Source: Candidatus Omnitrophota bacterium (GTDB lineage: Bacteria > Omnitrophota > Gorgyraeia > Gygaellales > Profunditerraquicolaceae). Taken from it: DNA of 12,777 nt. The position numbers and the translations under genes are program-made. The stretch is from assembly GCA_026387485.1 (NCBI GenBank), contig JAPLLQ010000143.1:1-12777 (forward strand). The letters run 5' to 3'. Of the stretch, positions 6,557 to 12,777 are shown piece after piece; positions within the stretch are counted from its first letter, which is position 1, and each line of letters starts with the position of its first letter. The notes under the pieces are model-generated. The model made no database searches. It saw nothing but the letters and a program-made list of their open reading frames with translations, and had not been told where the DNA came from.

Positions 6557-7933
6557 ATGACCAAAAAGTTGTGGGGAACAAGATTCGCCAGAAAGACCAA
6601 CGCGCTTACGGATAAATTTACCTCAAGCATATCCTTTGACCAGAGATTAGCCAAGTATGATATTTTAGGTAGTATCGCCCATGCCAAAATGCTGGGCAAG
6701 CAGGGGATTATCCCTAAGAAAGATGCAGCCCGGATTGTCAAAGGGCTTAGCTCTATATTAGGCGATGTTAAGGTGGGTAGATTTAAATTTGATCCTCAGG
6801 CTGAAGATATCCATTCTAATATTCAGGATTTATTAGCCAAAAAAGCAGGAGAGGCTGCCCATAAATTACATACTGCCCGCTCTAGAAACGATCAGATAGC
6901 TTTGGATGTTAAGATGTATCTAAAGGAGGAGATCGATAACTTTACAGATTTAATTACCGAGCTAGAGAAGGCGATCTTGAAATTCGCCAAGAATAATTCT
7001 AAGGTAATTATTCCCGGGTATACGCATCTTCAGGTAGCTCAATGTGTGCTTCTATCACATCATATGTTGGCTTATATGGAAGGTTTAGAAAGAGATAAGG
7101 CAAGATTAAGCGATGCTAAAGAGAGGCTAGACCAGATGCCTTTAGGAAGCTGCGCGCTTTCCGGCACAGGCTTAGCTATTAACCGGGCTTATGTCACAAG
7201 AGAACTTGGTTTTAAGAAGGCTACTGAAAACAGCATTGATAGCGTAAGTGACCGGGATTTTATCATTGAAACATTGGCAGACTTGGCTATTCTATCCGTG
7301 CATTTATCACGGTTAGCTGAAGACCTGATCATTTGGTCTACAAGAGAATTTAATTTTATTGATATTGATTTTTCTTTTTGTACCGGTTCAAGCATCATGC
7401 CGCATAAGAAGAATCCGGATGTTTTGGAATTAATCCGTGGTTCGGTAGGCAAGATCCAAGGCGATCTTTCCAGCGTATTAATAATGATGAAGGGGCTGCC
7501 GCTATCTTATAACCGGGATATGCAATTAGATAAACCGCCTTTATTCGACGCAATTGATACGGTAAAAGATATATTGGAGATCTTTATTGCCCTTTTTGGA
7601 AATATCATAGTGGAAAAAGAGGCGATTGCTTTAAGATTAGCGGATGAGTCTTTGTTTTCGGTTGATATTGTGGAATACCTGATTAAGAAGGGCCTATCTT
7701 ATAGGGAAGCCCATGATATCGTCGGTAAAATGGTTAGAGATTGCCTGGATGAGGGAAGAAAAATATCAAATCTCAGCAATCATGAATTAAAGAGATATTC
7801 GCCAAAGCTTAATCCCGATGTGAAGTCGATATTGAATGCCTGGGCTTCAGTAAACCTTAAGTCGTCTTTTGGCGGAACCAGCCCTAATCTTATAGCTAAG
7901 CAACTTAAGAGGTGGGATAAACTATTAAAATGA
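6557..7933 (+). CDS. argH: Argininosuccinate lyase
   Basis: Splits argininosuccinate to arginine and fumarate, last step of arginine synthesis; fumarase/aspartase superfamily homotetramer. The product from ATG 6557 is 458 aa, the usual length. Visible are the N-terminal KLWGTRF (4-10), HTARSRNDQIALD (105-117), GYTHLQ (154-159, catalytic base His157) and the flexible-loop signature GSSIMPHKKNPD (277-288) with the catalytic serine. ATG 6557 has a strong AGAAGGAGA site just upstream and gives the typical MTKKLWGTRF start. A longer in-frame TTG start at 6515 would add 14 unconserved residues encoded inside the hairpin and was not used. The stop is 22 nt before lysA, where the pathway theme changes from arginine to lysine. 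Confidence 0.96.
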   Translation: MTKKLWGTRFARKTNALTDKFTSSISFDQRLAKYDILGSIAHAKMLGKQGIIPKKDAARIVKGLSSILGDVKVGRFKFDPQAEDIHSNIQDLLAKKAGEAAHKLHTARSRNDQIALDVKMYLKEEIDNFTDLITELEKAILKFAKNNSKVIIPGYTHLQVAQCVLLSHHMLAYMEGLERDKARLSDAKERLDQMPLGSCALSGTGLAINRAYVTRELGFKKATENSIDSVSDRDFIIETLADLAILSVHLSRLAEDLIIWSTREFNFIDIDFSFCTGSSIMPHKKNPDVLELIRGSVGKIQGDLSSVLIMMKGLPLSYNRDMQLDKPPLFDAIDTVKDILEIFIALFGNIIVEKEAIALRLADESLFSVDIVEYLIKKGLSYREAHDIVGKMVRDCLDEGRKISNLSNHELKRYSPKLNPDVKSILNAWASVNLKSSFGGTSPNLIAKQLKRWDKLLK

Positions 7934-7955
7934 GAAGGAGGGTTACTTTATAATT

Positions 7956-9215
7956 ATGCACGAATTCAGGTATAGAAATAATAGTTTATATTGCGAAGAA
8001 GTAAAGATTAAAGATTTAGTCAAACGTTTTGGCACCCCGCTTTATGTCTATAGTTATCAGACCCTAATTAACCATTTTGTAAAATTAGAGGAGGCTTTTA
8101 GGCCGATTAATCCGCTTATCTGCTATTCGGTTAAAGCAAATTCTAATCTGGCTATCCTTAAAGCCTTGGTTGATAAAGGCGCAGGCCTGGATATTGTTTC
8201 CGGAGGAGAGCTTTTTAGGGCCCAAAGAGTTGGTTGCCAGCCTAAAAAAATAGTCTATGCCTCTGTGGGAAAAACTGACCGGGAGATAGAGGAGGCGGTT
8301 AAGCTAGGTATTTTATTTTTTAATGTCGAATCTTACCCGGAATTAGAGAATATCCAGCATATTGCTAAAAAACTAAATAAAACCGCTTATGTGGCTTTAC
8401 GGATTAATCCTGATGTGGAGCCGAAGACCCATAAATATATAACTACCGGTAAACTGACCAATAAATTCGGGATAGATTTTCGTAGCGCAAAACAGATAAT
8501 CCTTTTAGCCAGCGGTTTTTCTAATTTAAGGATTACCGGACTGCATATCCATATCGGTTCTCAGATCACTAGTCCTGACCCATTTGTGGCGGCGATAAAA
8601 AAAGTTATAGGTTTTATAGATAAACTAAAAAAAGAAGGGATAAAATTAGAATACCTGAATATCGGCGGAGGCTTAGGGATTATTTATGACCGCGAAAGCC
8701 CTCAAACAGCGGCTAAATTTGCAGCAAAGGTTCTGCCATTATTAAGGAAAACAGGGCTAAAAATTATTATGGAGCCCGGTAGATTTATTGTCGGTAACGC
8801 CGGTATACTGGTAACCAAGGTATTGTATGTCAAAAATACGCCGAAGAAAAAATTTATTATTGTGGATAGCGGGATGAATGATTTAATCCGGCCAGCCCTG
8901 TATAATGCTTATCACAATATTCTGGCCTTACATAAAAAGAATAGGCTAGAAAAAGCTGATATTGTCGGGCCGATCTGCGAAAGCGGTGATTTTTTTGCTA
9001 AAGACAGAGAATTACCTAAAGTAGAAGAAGGGGAATATCTGGCGATAATGAGCGCAGGGGCATATGGTTTTAGTATGTCCAGTAATTACAATTCACGCCG
9101 CAGGCCGGAAGAAGTGATGGTAGTTAAAGATAAAGTGTTTGTTATAAGAAAAAGAGAATCTTCTGTAGATTTGATTCGTAATGAAACGGTTCCTTTTTTT
9201 CTTTTAAGCCGATAA
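7956..9215 (+). CDS. lysA: Diaminopimelate decarboxylase
   Basis: PLP-dependent decarboxylation of meso-diaminopimelate to L-lysine, the final lysine step; fold-III alanine-racemase-like barrel. The product is 419 aa, full length. Visible are the Schiff-base lysine in CYSVKANSNLAIL (Lys60), HIHIGSQI (197-204), the phosphate-binding GGGLG (237-241), EPGRFIVGNAG (273-283), CESGDFFAKDREL with the catalytic Cys341 contributed to the partner subunit, and the PLP-contacting tyrosine in NYNSRRRPEEVMV. AGGAGG (7936-7941) lies 14 nt before the ATG, slightly further than usual, but no closer in-frame start exists. The next gene dapF follows after one base, so the two are probably coupled. Confidence 0.96.
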   Translation: MHEFRYRNNSLYCEEVKIKDLVKRFGTPLYVYSYQTLINHFVKLEEAFRPINPLICYSVKANSNLAILKALVDKGAGLDIVSGGELFRAQRVGCQPKKIVYASVGKTDREIEEAVKLGILFFNVESYPELENIQHIAKKLNKTAYVALRINPDVEPKTHKYITTGKLTNKFGIDFRSAKQIILLASGFSNLRITGLHIHIGSQITSPDPFVAAIKKVIGFIDKLKKEGIKLEYLNIGGGLGIIYDRESPQTAAKFAAKVLPLLRKTGLKIIMEPGRFIVGNAGILVTKVLYVKNTPKKKFIIVDSGMNDLIRPALYNAYHNILALHKKNRLEKADIVGPICESGDFFAKDRELPKVEEGEYLAIMSAGAYGFSMSSNYNSRRRPEEVMVVKDKVFVIRKRESSVDLIRNETVPFFLLSR

Positions 9216-9216
9216 A

Positions 9217-9921
9217 ATGTTAAAAATTAATTTTACTAAAATGGTTGCATCCGGGAATGATTTTGTAGTTATTGATAAGCTGCAAGCTATAAGCTATAAG
9301 TTGCAAACTTTGGCAAGGATACTTTGCGATAGAAAATACGGGATTGGCGCAGATGGTTTGCTTATTTTAGAAAAGTCAAAAGGTGCCGATATCAGGATGC
9401 GAATCTTTAATTCTGATGGTTCAGAGGCCCAGATGTGCGGTAATGGCGCCCGTTGTGCTGCGCTTTATAAAGGTAGGAAATCTATTAAAATAATAACCAA
9501 AGCCGGAATCGTGGCTGCTCAACTTAATGGGGATAATATAAAGATCAAACTTACTGATCCCAAAGATTTAAAACTTAACTTTCCGCTTAGGGTCAGTGGT
9601 AGAGTTATACGGGTAAACTTTATTAATACCGGCGTTCCCCATGCGGTGATTTTTGTAGAGGGGTTAGGTAGGATAAACGTTGTCCGGATCGGTAGAGAGA
9701 TACGGCAAGATAAGAAATTTGCTCCCGGCGGGACAAATGTAAATTTTATAGAAATACTAGCTCAGAACTTGCTAAAGATACGTACTTACGAAAGAGGAGT
9801 AGAAGATGAGACTTTGGCCTGCGGAACAGGTTCAGCAGCCTCTTCGCTTATCGCCTATCGCCTCTCGCTTATTAAAAAACCGGTTAAGGTATTAACTCGA
9901 TCAGGGGAGAACGCCGTTTAA
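9217..9921 (+). CDS. dapF: Diaminopimelate epimerase, C terminus missing
   Basis: Family role: cofactor-independent epimerisation of LL-DAP to meso-DAP, using two cysteines. Both are present: MCGNGARC (Cys74) and ACGTGSAA (Cys202). KMVASGNDFVVID (8-20) and GIGADGLL are also clear. The open frame ends after 234 aa with PVKVLTRSGENAV. Family members run about 270-280 aa and continue after the TRSGE-type strand for some 25-30 residues. The last three residues here (NAV) are encoded by what is really dapA sequence read in the wrong frame. A deletion has therefore removed the end of dapF and the start of dapA. Two 7-nt repeat arrays lie within the gene (9275-9309 and 9843-9870). ATG 9217 follows the lysA stop by one base. 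Confidence 0.9.
   Translation: MLKINFTKMVASGNDFVVIDKLQAISYKLQTLARILCDRKYGIGADGLLILEKSKGADIRMRIFNSDGSEAQMCGNGARCAALYKGRKSIKIITKAGIVAAQLNGDNIKIKLTDPKDLKLNFPLRVSGRVIRVNFINTGVPHAVIFVEGLGRINVVRIGREIRQDKKFAPGGTNVNFIEILAQNLLKIRTYERGVEDETLACGTGSAASSLIAYRLSLIKKPVKVLTRSGENAV
9275..9309 (+). repeat. Five-unit heptamer array inside dapF (array A)
   Basis: Units are ATAAGCT, GCAAGCT, ATAAGCT, ATAAGTT, GCAAACT, 35 bp with no gaps. It encodes part of DKLQAISYKLQT (20-31), the variable loop between GNDFVVID and LCDRKYGIGADG, a place where DapF tolerates length change. The period is 7, so unit gain or loss shifts frame unless it occurs in threes. Confidence 0.75.
9843..9870 (+). repeat. Four-unit heptamer array inside dapF (array B)
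   Basis: Units are TTCGCTT, ATCGCCT, ATCGCCT, CTCGCTT, 28 bp with no gaps. It encodes SSLIAYRLSLI (about 209-219) just after the catalytic ACGTGSAA motif. It lies about 40 bp upstream of the dapF-dapA deletion junction. Confidence 0.65.
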
Positions 9922-9994
9922 AAACGGCAAGGTCGATGAGAAAAAATTAAGGGAACTGATCGAATTCCAGATAAAGAACGGCACTTCGGGGATT
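9911..9994 (+). pseudogene. dapA: 5' remnant of dapA without a start codon
   Basis: In the dapA frame, 9911 onwards reads TPFKNGKVDEKKL and leads into the next entry without interruption. This is the normal dapA sequence after its first beta-strand (E. coli equivalent: VTP). The usual first ten or so residues (MFxGSIVALV-like) are absent, replaced by dapF sequence. The frame is open back to 9896, with a TAA at 9893-9895, and contains no ATG, GTG or TTG before 9995. Confidence 0.85.
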
Positions 9995-10756
9995 GTGCCT
10001 TGCGGCACAACCGGTGAGTCAGCGACGCTATCTTTCCAAGAGCATGACCGGGTTATTGAAGTTACCATTGATCAAGTAAGGAGAAGAGTTCCGGTTATTG
10101 CCGGAACCGGATCAAATTCCACTGAAGAAGCGATAATGCTAACTAAGCATGCTGAAAAAGCCGGGGCAGATGCTTCCTTGCAGGTTTCTCCTTATTACAA
10201 CCGGCCGACTCAAAGAGGTTTGTATGCCCACTTTAAAATTATTGCAAGTTCAGTAAAGATTCCGATTATCCTTTATAATATTGCCTCACGCACCGGAGTT
10301 AATATTGAGCCGGAGACCATGGCTAAAATAGCAACTGACTGTAAAAATATTGTAGCAGTAAAAGAGGCATCAGGTAGTTTAGACCAGATGTCCCGTATAA
10401 AAGCTCTCTGTCCGCCGAATTTCGAGTTAATCTCCGGAGATGACAGTCTTACCCTTCCAGTATTAGGTATCGGAGGGGTGGGAATTATTTCGGTGGTAGC
10501 TAATATCGTGCCTAGGGACGTTGCCGATTTAGTCGCGGCATTTGAAAAAGGCAATATCAAAAAAGCCCAACAGTTACATTATAAATTATTACCTTTGATT
10601 AAAGCCGTATTTCTGGAGACTAACCCTATCCCGGTAAAAACTGCGATGGGATTACTGGGGATGTGTGAGCCGGATTTAAGGCTTCCGATGTGCGCGATCT
10701 CTCCTGAAAATCTAGAAAAGCTAAAGAAGGCCTTAAAAGAATACGGATTAATGTGA
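9995..10756 (+). CDS. dapA: 4-hydroxy-tetrahydrodipicolinate synthase, 5' end missing
   Basis: Family role: condenses pyruvate with aspartate semialdehyde, the first committed step of DAP/lysine synthesis; TIM-barrel aldolase. The first possible start codon in frame is GTG 9995, giving 253 aa, but recognisable dapA sequence extends upstream to 9911 (281 codons), so this start is an artefact of the missing 5' end. Visible are CGTTGES (3-9, matching Thr44/Thr45 of E. coli), YYNRPTQRGLY (67-77), the catalytic tyrosine and pyruvate-binding arginine in LYNIASRTG (Tyr94, Arg99), the Schiff-base lysine in AVKEASGS (Lys123, codon at 10361) and NPIPVK near the C terminus. All catalytic residues survive, but a product started at 9995 lacks about 38 N-terminal residues including the first barrel strand and is predicted nonfunctional. 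The 3' end is intact. Confidence 0.9.
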   Translation: MPCGTTGESATLSFQEHDRVIEVTIDQVRRRVPVIAGTGSNSTEEAIMLTKHAEKAGADASLQVSPYYNRPTQRGLYAHFKIIASSVKIPIILYNIASRTGVNIEPETMAKIATDCKNIVAVKEASGSLDQMSRIKALCPPNFELISGDDSLTLPVLGIGGVGIISVVANIVPRDVADLVAAFEKGNIKKAQQLHYKLLPLIKAVFLETNPIPVKTAMGLLGMCEPDLRLPMCAISPENLEKLKKALKEYGLM

Positions 10757-10776
10757 TTTTAAGATAGGAGTATAAG

Positions 10777-11490
10777 ATGATTAAATTAGGGATTGCCGGT
10801 GCCTGCGGGAAAATGGGCAGGCGGATATTTGAACTAGCTTCTCATGATAAAGATTTTGAATTAAATCTAGCCTTAGAGAAAAAGGGCACACCGGTAATCG
10901 GTAAGGAGCTGGGAAAACTTAAAATATCTTCTAGCCTAGATGGACTTTTTTTGATTGATGTGTTCGTTGATTTTACCCTTCCTGAGGCAACTGAGGTGAA
11001 TTTGGATTATGTCGCCCGCTACAAAAAAGCTTTAGTCTTGGGAACGACCGGACTAAACGACACCCAGATTGCAAAGGTCGAAGAGATATCGAAAGTTGTA
11101 CCGGTGGTCTTCTCGCCGAATATGTCCGTAGGGGTCAATGTTTTATTTTCGGTGTTGCCGGAAATAGCTAAAAAATTGGGTCCGGATTATAGCGTTGAAA
11201 TAGTCGAGGCGCACCATAAAGCCAAAAAAGACGCGCCTTCCGGAACAGCCAAAAAACTGGCCCAGATTTTAACTGATACTACCAGAAGAGAGATCCCAAC
11301 TCACGCTATCCGTTTAGGCGATATAGTTGGCGACCATACAATTATCTTTTGCGGAAATTCCGAGCGCATTGAAATCAAGCATCAGGCGCATTCGCGCGAC
11401 CTTTTTGCGTTAGGTGCGTTAAAAGCGGCCAAATGGGTTTTTAATAAGCCCGCGGGCTTATATTCGATGCAGGATGTATTAAAGGGGTAA
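10777..11490 (+). CDS. dapB: 4-hydroxy-tetrahydrodipicolinate reductase
   Basis: NAD(P)H-dependent reduction of hydroxy-tetrahydrodipicolinate to tetrahydrodipicolinate. The 237-aa product is shorter than the 273-aa E. coli enzyme but within the family range. Visible are the Rossmann motif GIAGACGKMGRRI (5-17), LGTTGL (88-93), SPNMSVGVN (113-121), the signature EAHHKAKKDAPSGTA (144-158) with the catalytic His-His-x-x-Lys (146, 147, 150), GDIVGDH (181-187) and C-terminal GLYSMQDVL. GGAG lies 8 nt upstream of the ATG. The gap to dapA is 20 nt and dapL follows after two bases, so the three are probably cotranscribed. Confidence 0.96.
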   Translation: MIKLGIAGACGKMGRRIFELASHDKDFELNLALEKKGTPVIGKELGKLKISSSLDGLFLIDVFVDFTLPEATEVNLDYVARYKKALVLGTTGLNDTQIAKVEEISKVVPVVFSPNMSVGVNVLFSVLPEIAKKLGPDYSVEIVEAHHKAKKDAPSGTAKKLAQILTDTTRREIPTHAIRLGDIVGDHTIIFCGNSERIEIKHQAHSRDLFALGALKAAKWVFNKPAGLYSMQDVLKG

Positions 11491-11492
11491 AT

Positions 11493-12653
11493 ATGTTTAA
11501 GCTGTCAAAAAAAGTTCAGTCGCTTCCGCCATATCTATTCTTGGAGATTGATAAGGCCAAAAGAAAAGCTTGGGGACAGGGTAGGGATATAATTGATTTA
11601 CGGATAGGTGATCCGGTCCAACCTACGCCAAAATATATTATTGATGCGCTATACCAGGCAGCTCAGGATCCGGCTACTCATAAATACGCCCTTGATCAGG
11701 GCCTGCCGGCTTTACGCCGCTCAATTGAAGGCTGGTATCAAAGGCGGTTTAATGTAAATTTAAACCCCGACACTGAAGTGTTACCCTTGATAGGGTCAAA
11801 AGAAGGGATTGCTCATTTTCCTTTGGCGTTTTTAAATAATGGGGATTATGCTTTAGTCCCGGATCCCTGTTACCCTCCATATAAAGGCGGGACAATATTA
11901 GCCGGCGGTAGGCCGTACCTTATACCGCTTCTTAAAGAAAATAAATTCTTACCTGATTTAGATAAAATCCCCTTAAATATCCGCAAGCGAGCAAAAATAA
12001 TATTTCTTAATTACCCGAATAATCCGACGGGCGCGACAGCTGAAAAAGATTTTTATAAAGAAACAATCGCTTTTGCCAAAAAGAATAAAATAATTATAAT
12101 TTCTGATATGGCTTATTCCGAGATGAGCTATGACGGGTATAAGCCGGCAAGTATGCTTGAGATCACAGGGGCAAGGGATGTAGTTATAGAGTTTCACTCT
12201 CTCTCTAAAACTTTCAATATGACTGGCTGGCGGATCGGCTGGGCTTGCGGAAATGAAAAATTAGTTTCAGCTTTAGGAAAGGTGAAGTCAAATATCGACT
12301 CCGGAATCTTTTCGGCAATCCAATTAGCCGCAATCGCGGCATTAGATGGCCCAAAGGAGCAGATTAAAAATATGTGCAATCTTTATCAAGAGAGGCGGGA
12401 TATTTTAATCCGGGGGTTAAAATCTTTAGGTTTGTCAGTTGAGCCAGCCAAAGCTACTTTTTATACCTGGATAAAGATTCCTAAGAAAATAGACTCTATC
12501 CGATTTGCCGGGCTTTTATTAGAAAAGGCGGATATTGTCGTAACTGCGGGTGTAGGTTTTGGCAAATACGGAGAAGGCTATATCCGCATGGCGCTTACTG
12601 TGCCTTGCGAAAGGATAGAAGAAGCAATTAGGCGCCTAGAAAAAGTACTATAA
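11493..12653 (+). CDS. dapL: LL-diaminopimelate aminotransferase
   Basis: Converts tetrahydrodipicolinate directly to LL-DAP with glutamate as amino donor, bypassing the succinylase and acetylase routes (dapD, dapC, dapE). The product is a 386-aa class-I/II PLP aminotransferase. Visible are DLRIGDPVQPTP (35-46), the substrate-specific KYALDQGLPALRRSI region (64-78), NYPNNPTGA (173-181), the PLP-contacting Asp205 and Tyr208 in ISDMAYSEMSYDG, and the Schiff-base lysine in FHSLSKTFNMTGWRIG (Lys239). Alone, the sequence could be another alanine/aspartate-type aminotransferase. Position directly after dapB, the N-terminal DPVQPTP form and the absence of dapD/dapE in the cluster make DapL the best call. 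The ATG is two bases after the dapB stop, with AGGGG overlapping that stop region. Confidence 0.92.
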   Translation: MFKLSKKVQSLPPYLFLEIDKAKRKAWGQGRDIIDLRIGDPVQPTPKYIIDALYQAAQDPATHKYALDQGLPALRRSIEGWYQRRFNVNLNPDTEVLPLIGSKEGIAHFPLAFLNNGDYALVPDPCYPPYKGGTILAGGRPYLIPLLKENKFLPDLDKIPLNIRKRAKIIFLNYPNNPTGATAEKDFYKETIAFAKKNKIIIISDMAYSEMSYDGYKPASMLEITGARDVVIEFHSLSKTFNMTGWRIGWACGNEKLVSALGKVKSNIDSGIFSAIQLAAIAALDGPKEQIKNMCNLYQERRDILIRGLKSLGLSVEPAKATFYTWIKIPKKIDSIRFAGLLLEKADIVVTAGVGFGKYGEGYIRMALTVPCERIEEAIRRLEKVL

Positions 12654-12777
12654 TGGTTATCTGCTATTTAGGAATAGGTTCAAATTTAGGTAATAGGCGT
12701 AAAAATATAGCGTCAGCAATAAGAAAGATTAACACCTTGAAAGGGACAGAAGTCATTAAAATATCAAAGCTAATCTC
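12653..12777 (+). CDS. folK: 2-amino-4-hydroxy-6-hydroxymethyldihydropteridine pyrophosphokinase (partial, N terminus)
   Basis: Folate synthesis enzyme (HPPK) that transfers pyrophosphate from ATP to hydroxymethyl-dihydropterin. Only the first 41 codons are in the window; the gene runs off the right edge. The N terminus YLGIGSNLGNRRKNIASAI is the HPPK family hallmark (YLGxGSNLGDRxxNI), followed by the helix and the TEVIKISKLIS strand. The ATG overlaps the dapL stop (TAATG), and there is no clear Shine-Dalgarno site, so translational coupling is likely. No relation to amino acid synthesis is known; the gene appears to ride in the same transcription unit. Confidence 0.85.
   Translation, partial: MVICYLGIGSNLGNRRKNIASAIRKINTLKGTEVIKISKLI

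Noticed and set aside
7949..7954. TATAAT before lysA as a promoter -10 element
   Set aside because: It ends one base before the lysA ATG, so transcription would start inside the gene, and I see no convincing -35.
9900..9925. Programmed DapF-DapA fusion through a +1 shift at GTT TAA
   Set aside because: The fused product would still lack the DapF C terminus and the first DapA strand, so simple deletion explains it better.
1..12777. Previously undescribed defence, CRISPR or mobile system
   Set aside because: Every gene belongs to a known biosynthetic family; no transposase, integrase, CRISPR repeats, tRNA or rRNA were seen.

Overview
The window is a compact cluster of biosynthetic genes, all on the + strand, from a low-to-moderate G+C bacterium (roughly 40% by eye). 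It encodes arginine synthesis (argC-argJ-argB-argD-argF-argG-argH), then the lysine/meso-diaminopimelate branch (lysA-dapF-dapA-dapB-dapL), then the start of folK. Use of LL-diaminopimelate aminotransferase (DapL), tight gene packing and short tandem repeats fit an uncultivated-lineage metagenome genome. Candidatus Omnitrophota is my best guess from general familiarity with such clusters; nothing in the window proves it.

Layout. Bases 1-77 hold a good sigma70-type promoter (21-49) and the ribosome binding site of argC. Bases 78-6498 carry argC to argG, and 6557-7933 carries argH. Bases 7956-12653 carry lysA, dapF, dapA, dapB and dapL. folK starts at 12653 and runs off the end. Gaps between genes range from overlaps (argC/argJ, dapL/folK) to about 64 nt, so the set looks like one transcription unit. 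No stretch over 300 bases lacks a gene. The larger spacers hold a heptamer repeat array (argB-argD), a REP-like palindrome (argD-argF) and a strong GC hairpin (argG-argH).

How the genes work together. ArgB, ArgC and ArgD make N-acetylornithine. ArgJ moves the acetyl group back to glutamate and releases ornithine. ArgF, ArgG and ArgH turn ornithine into arginine. DapA and DapB make tetrahydrodipicolinate, DapL converts it in one step to LL-DAP, DapF epimerises this to meso-DAP (cell wall and lysine precursor), and LysA decarboxylates meso-DAP to lysine. lysC, asd and carAB are not in the window.

The main anomalies are two deletion-type lesions. In argF, about 15-20 residues are missing after HCLPAH; the frame breaks there and the conserved tail (FDQAENRMH...) continues in the +1 frame. 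At the dapF-dapA junction, the end of dapF and the start of dapA are both missing and the remainders are joined out of frame. They are either real recent mutations or assembly errors. I found no new defence or mobile system; the cluster is otherwise conventional metabolism.
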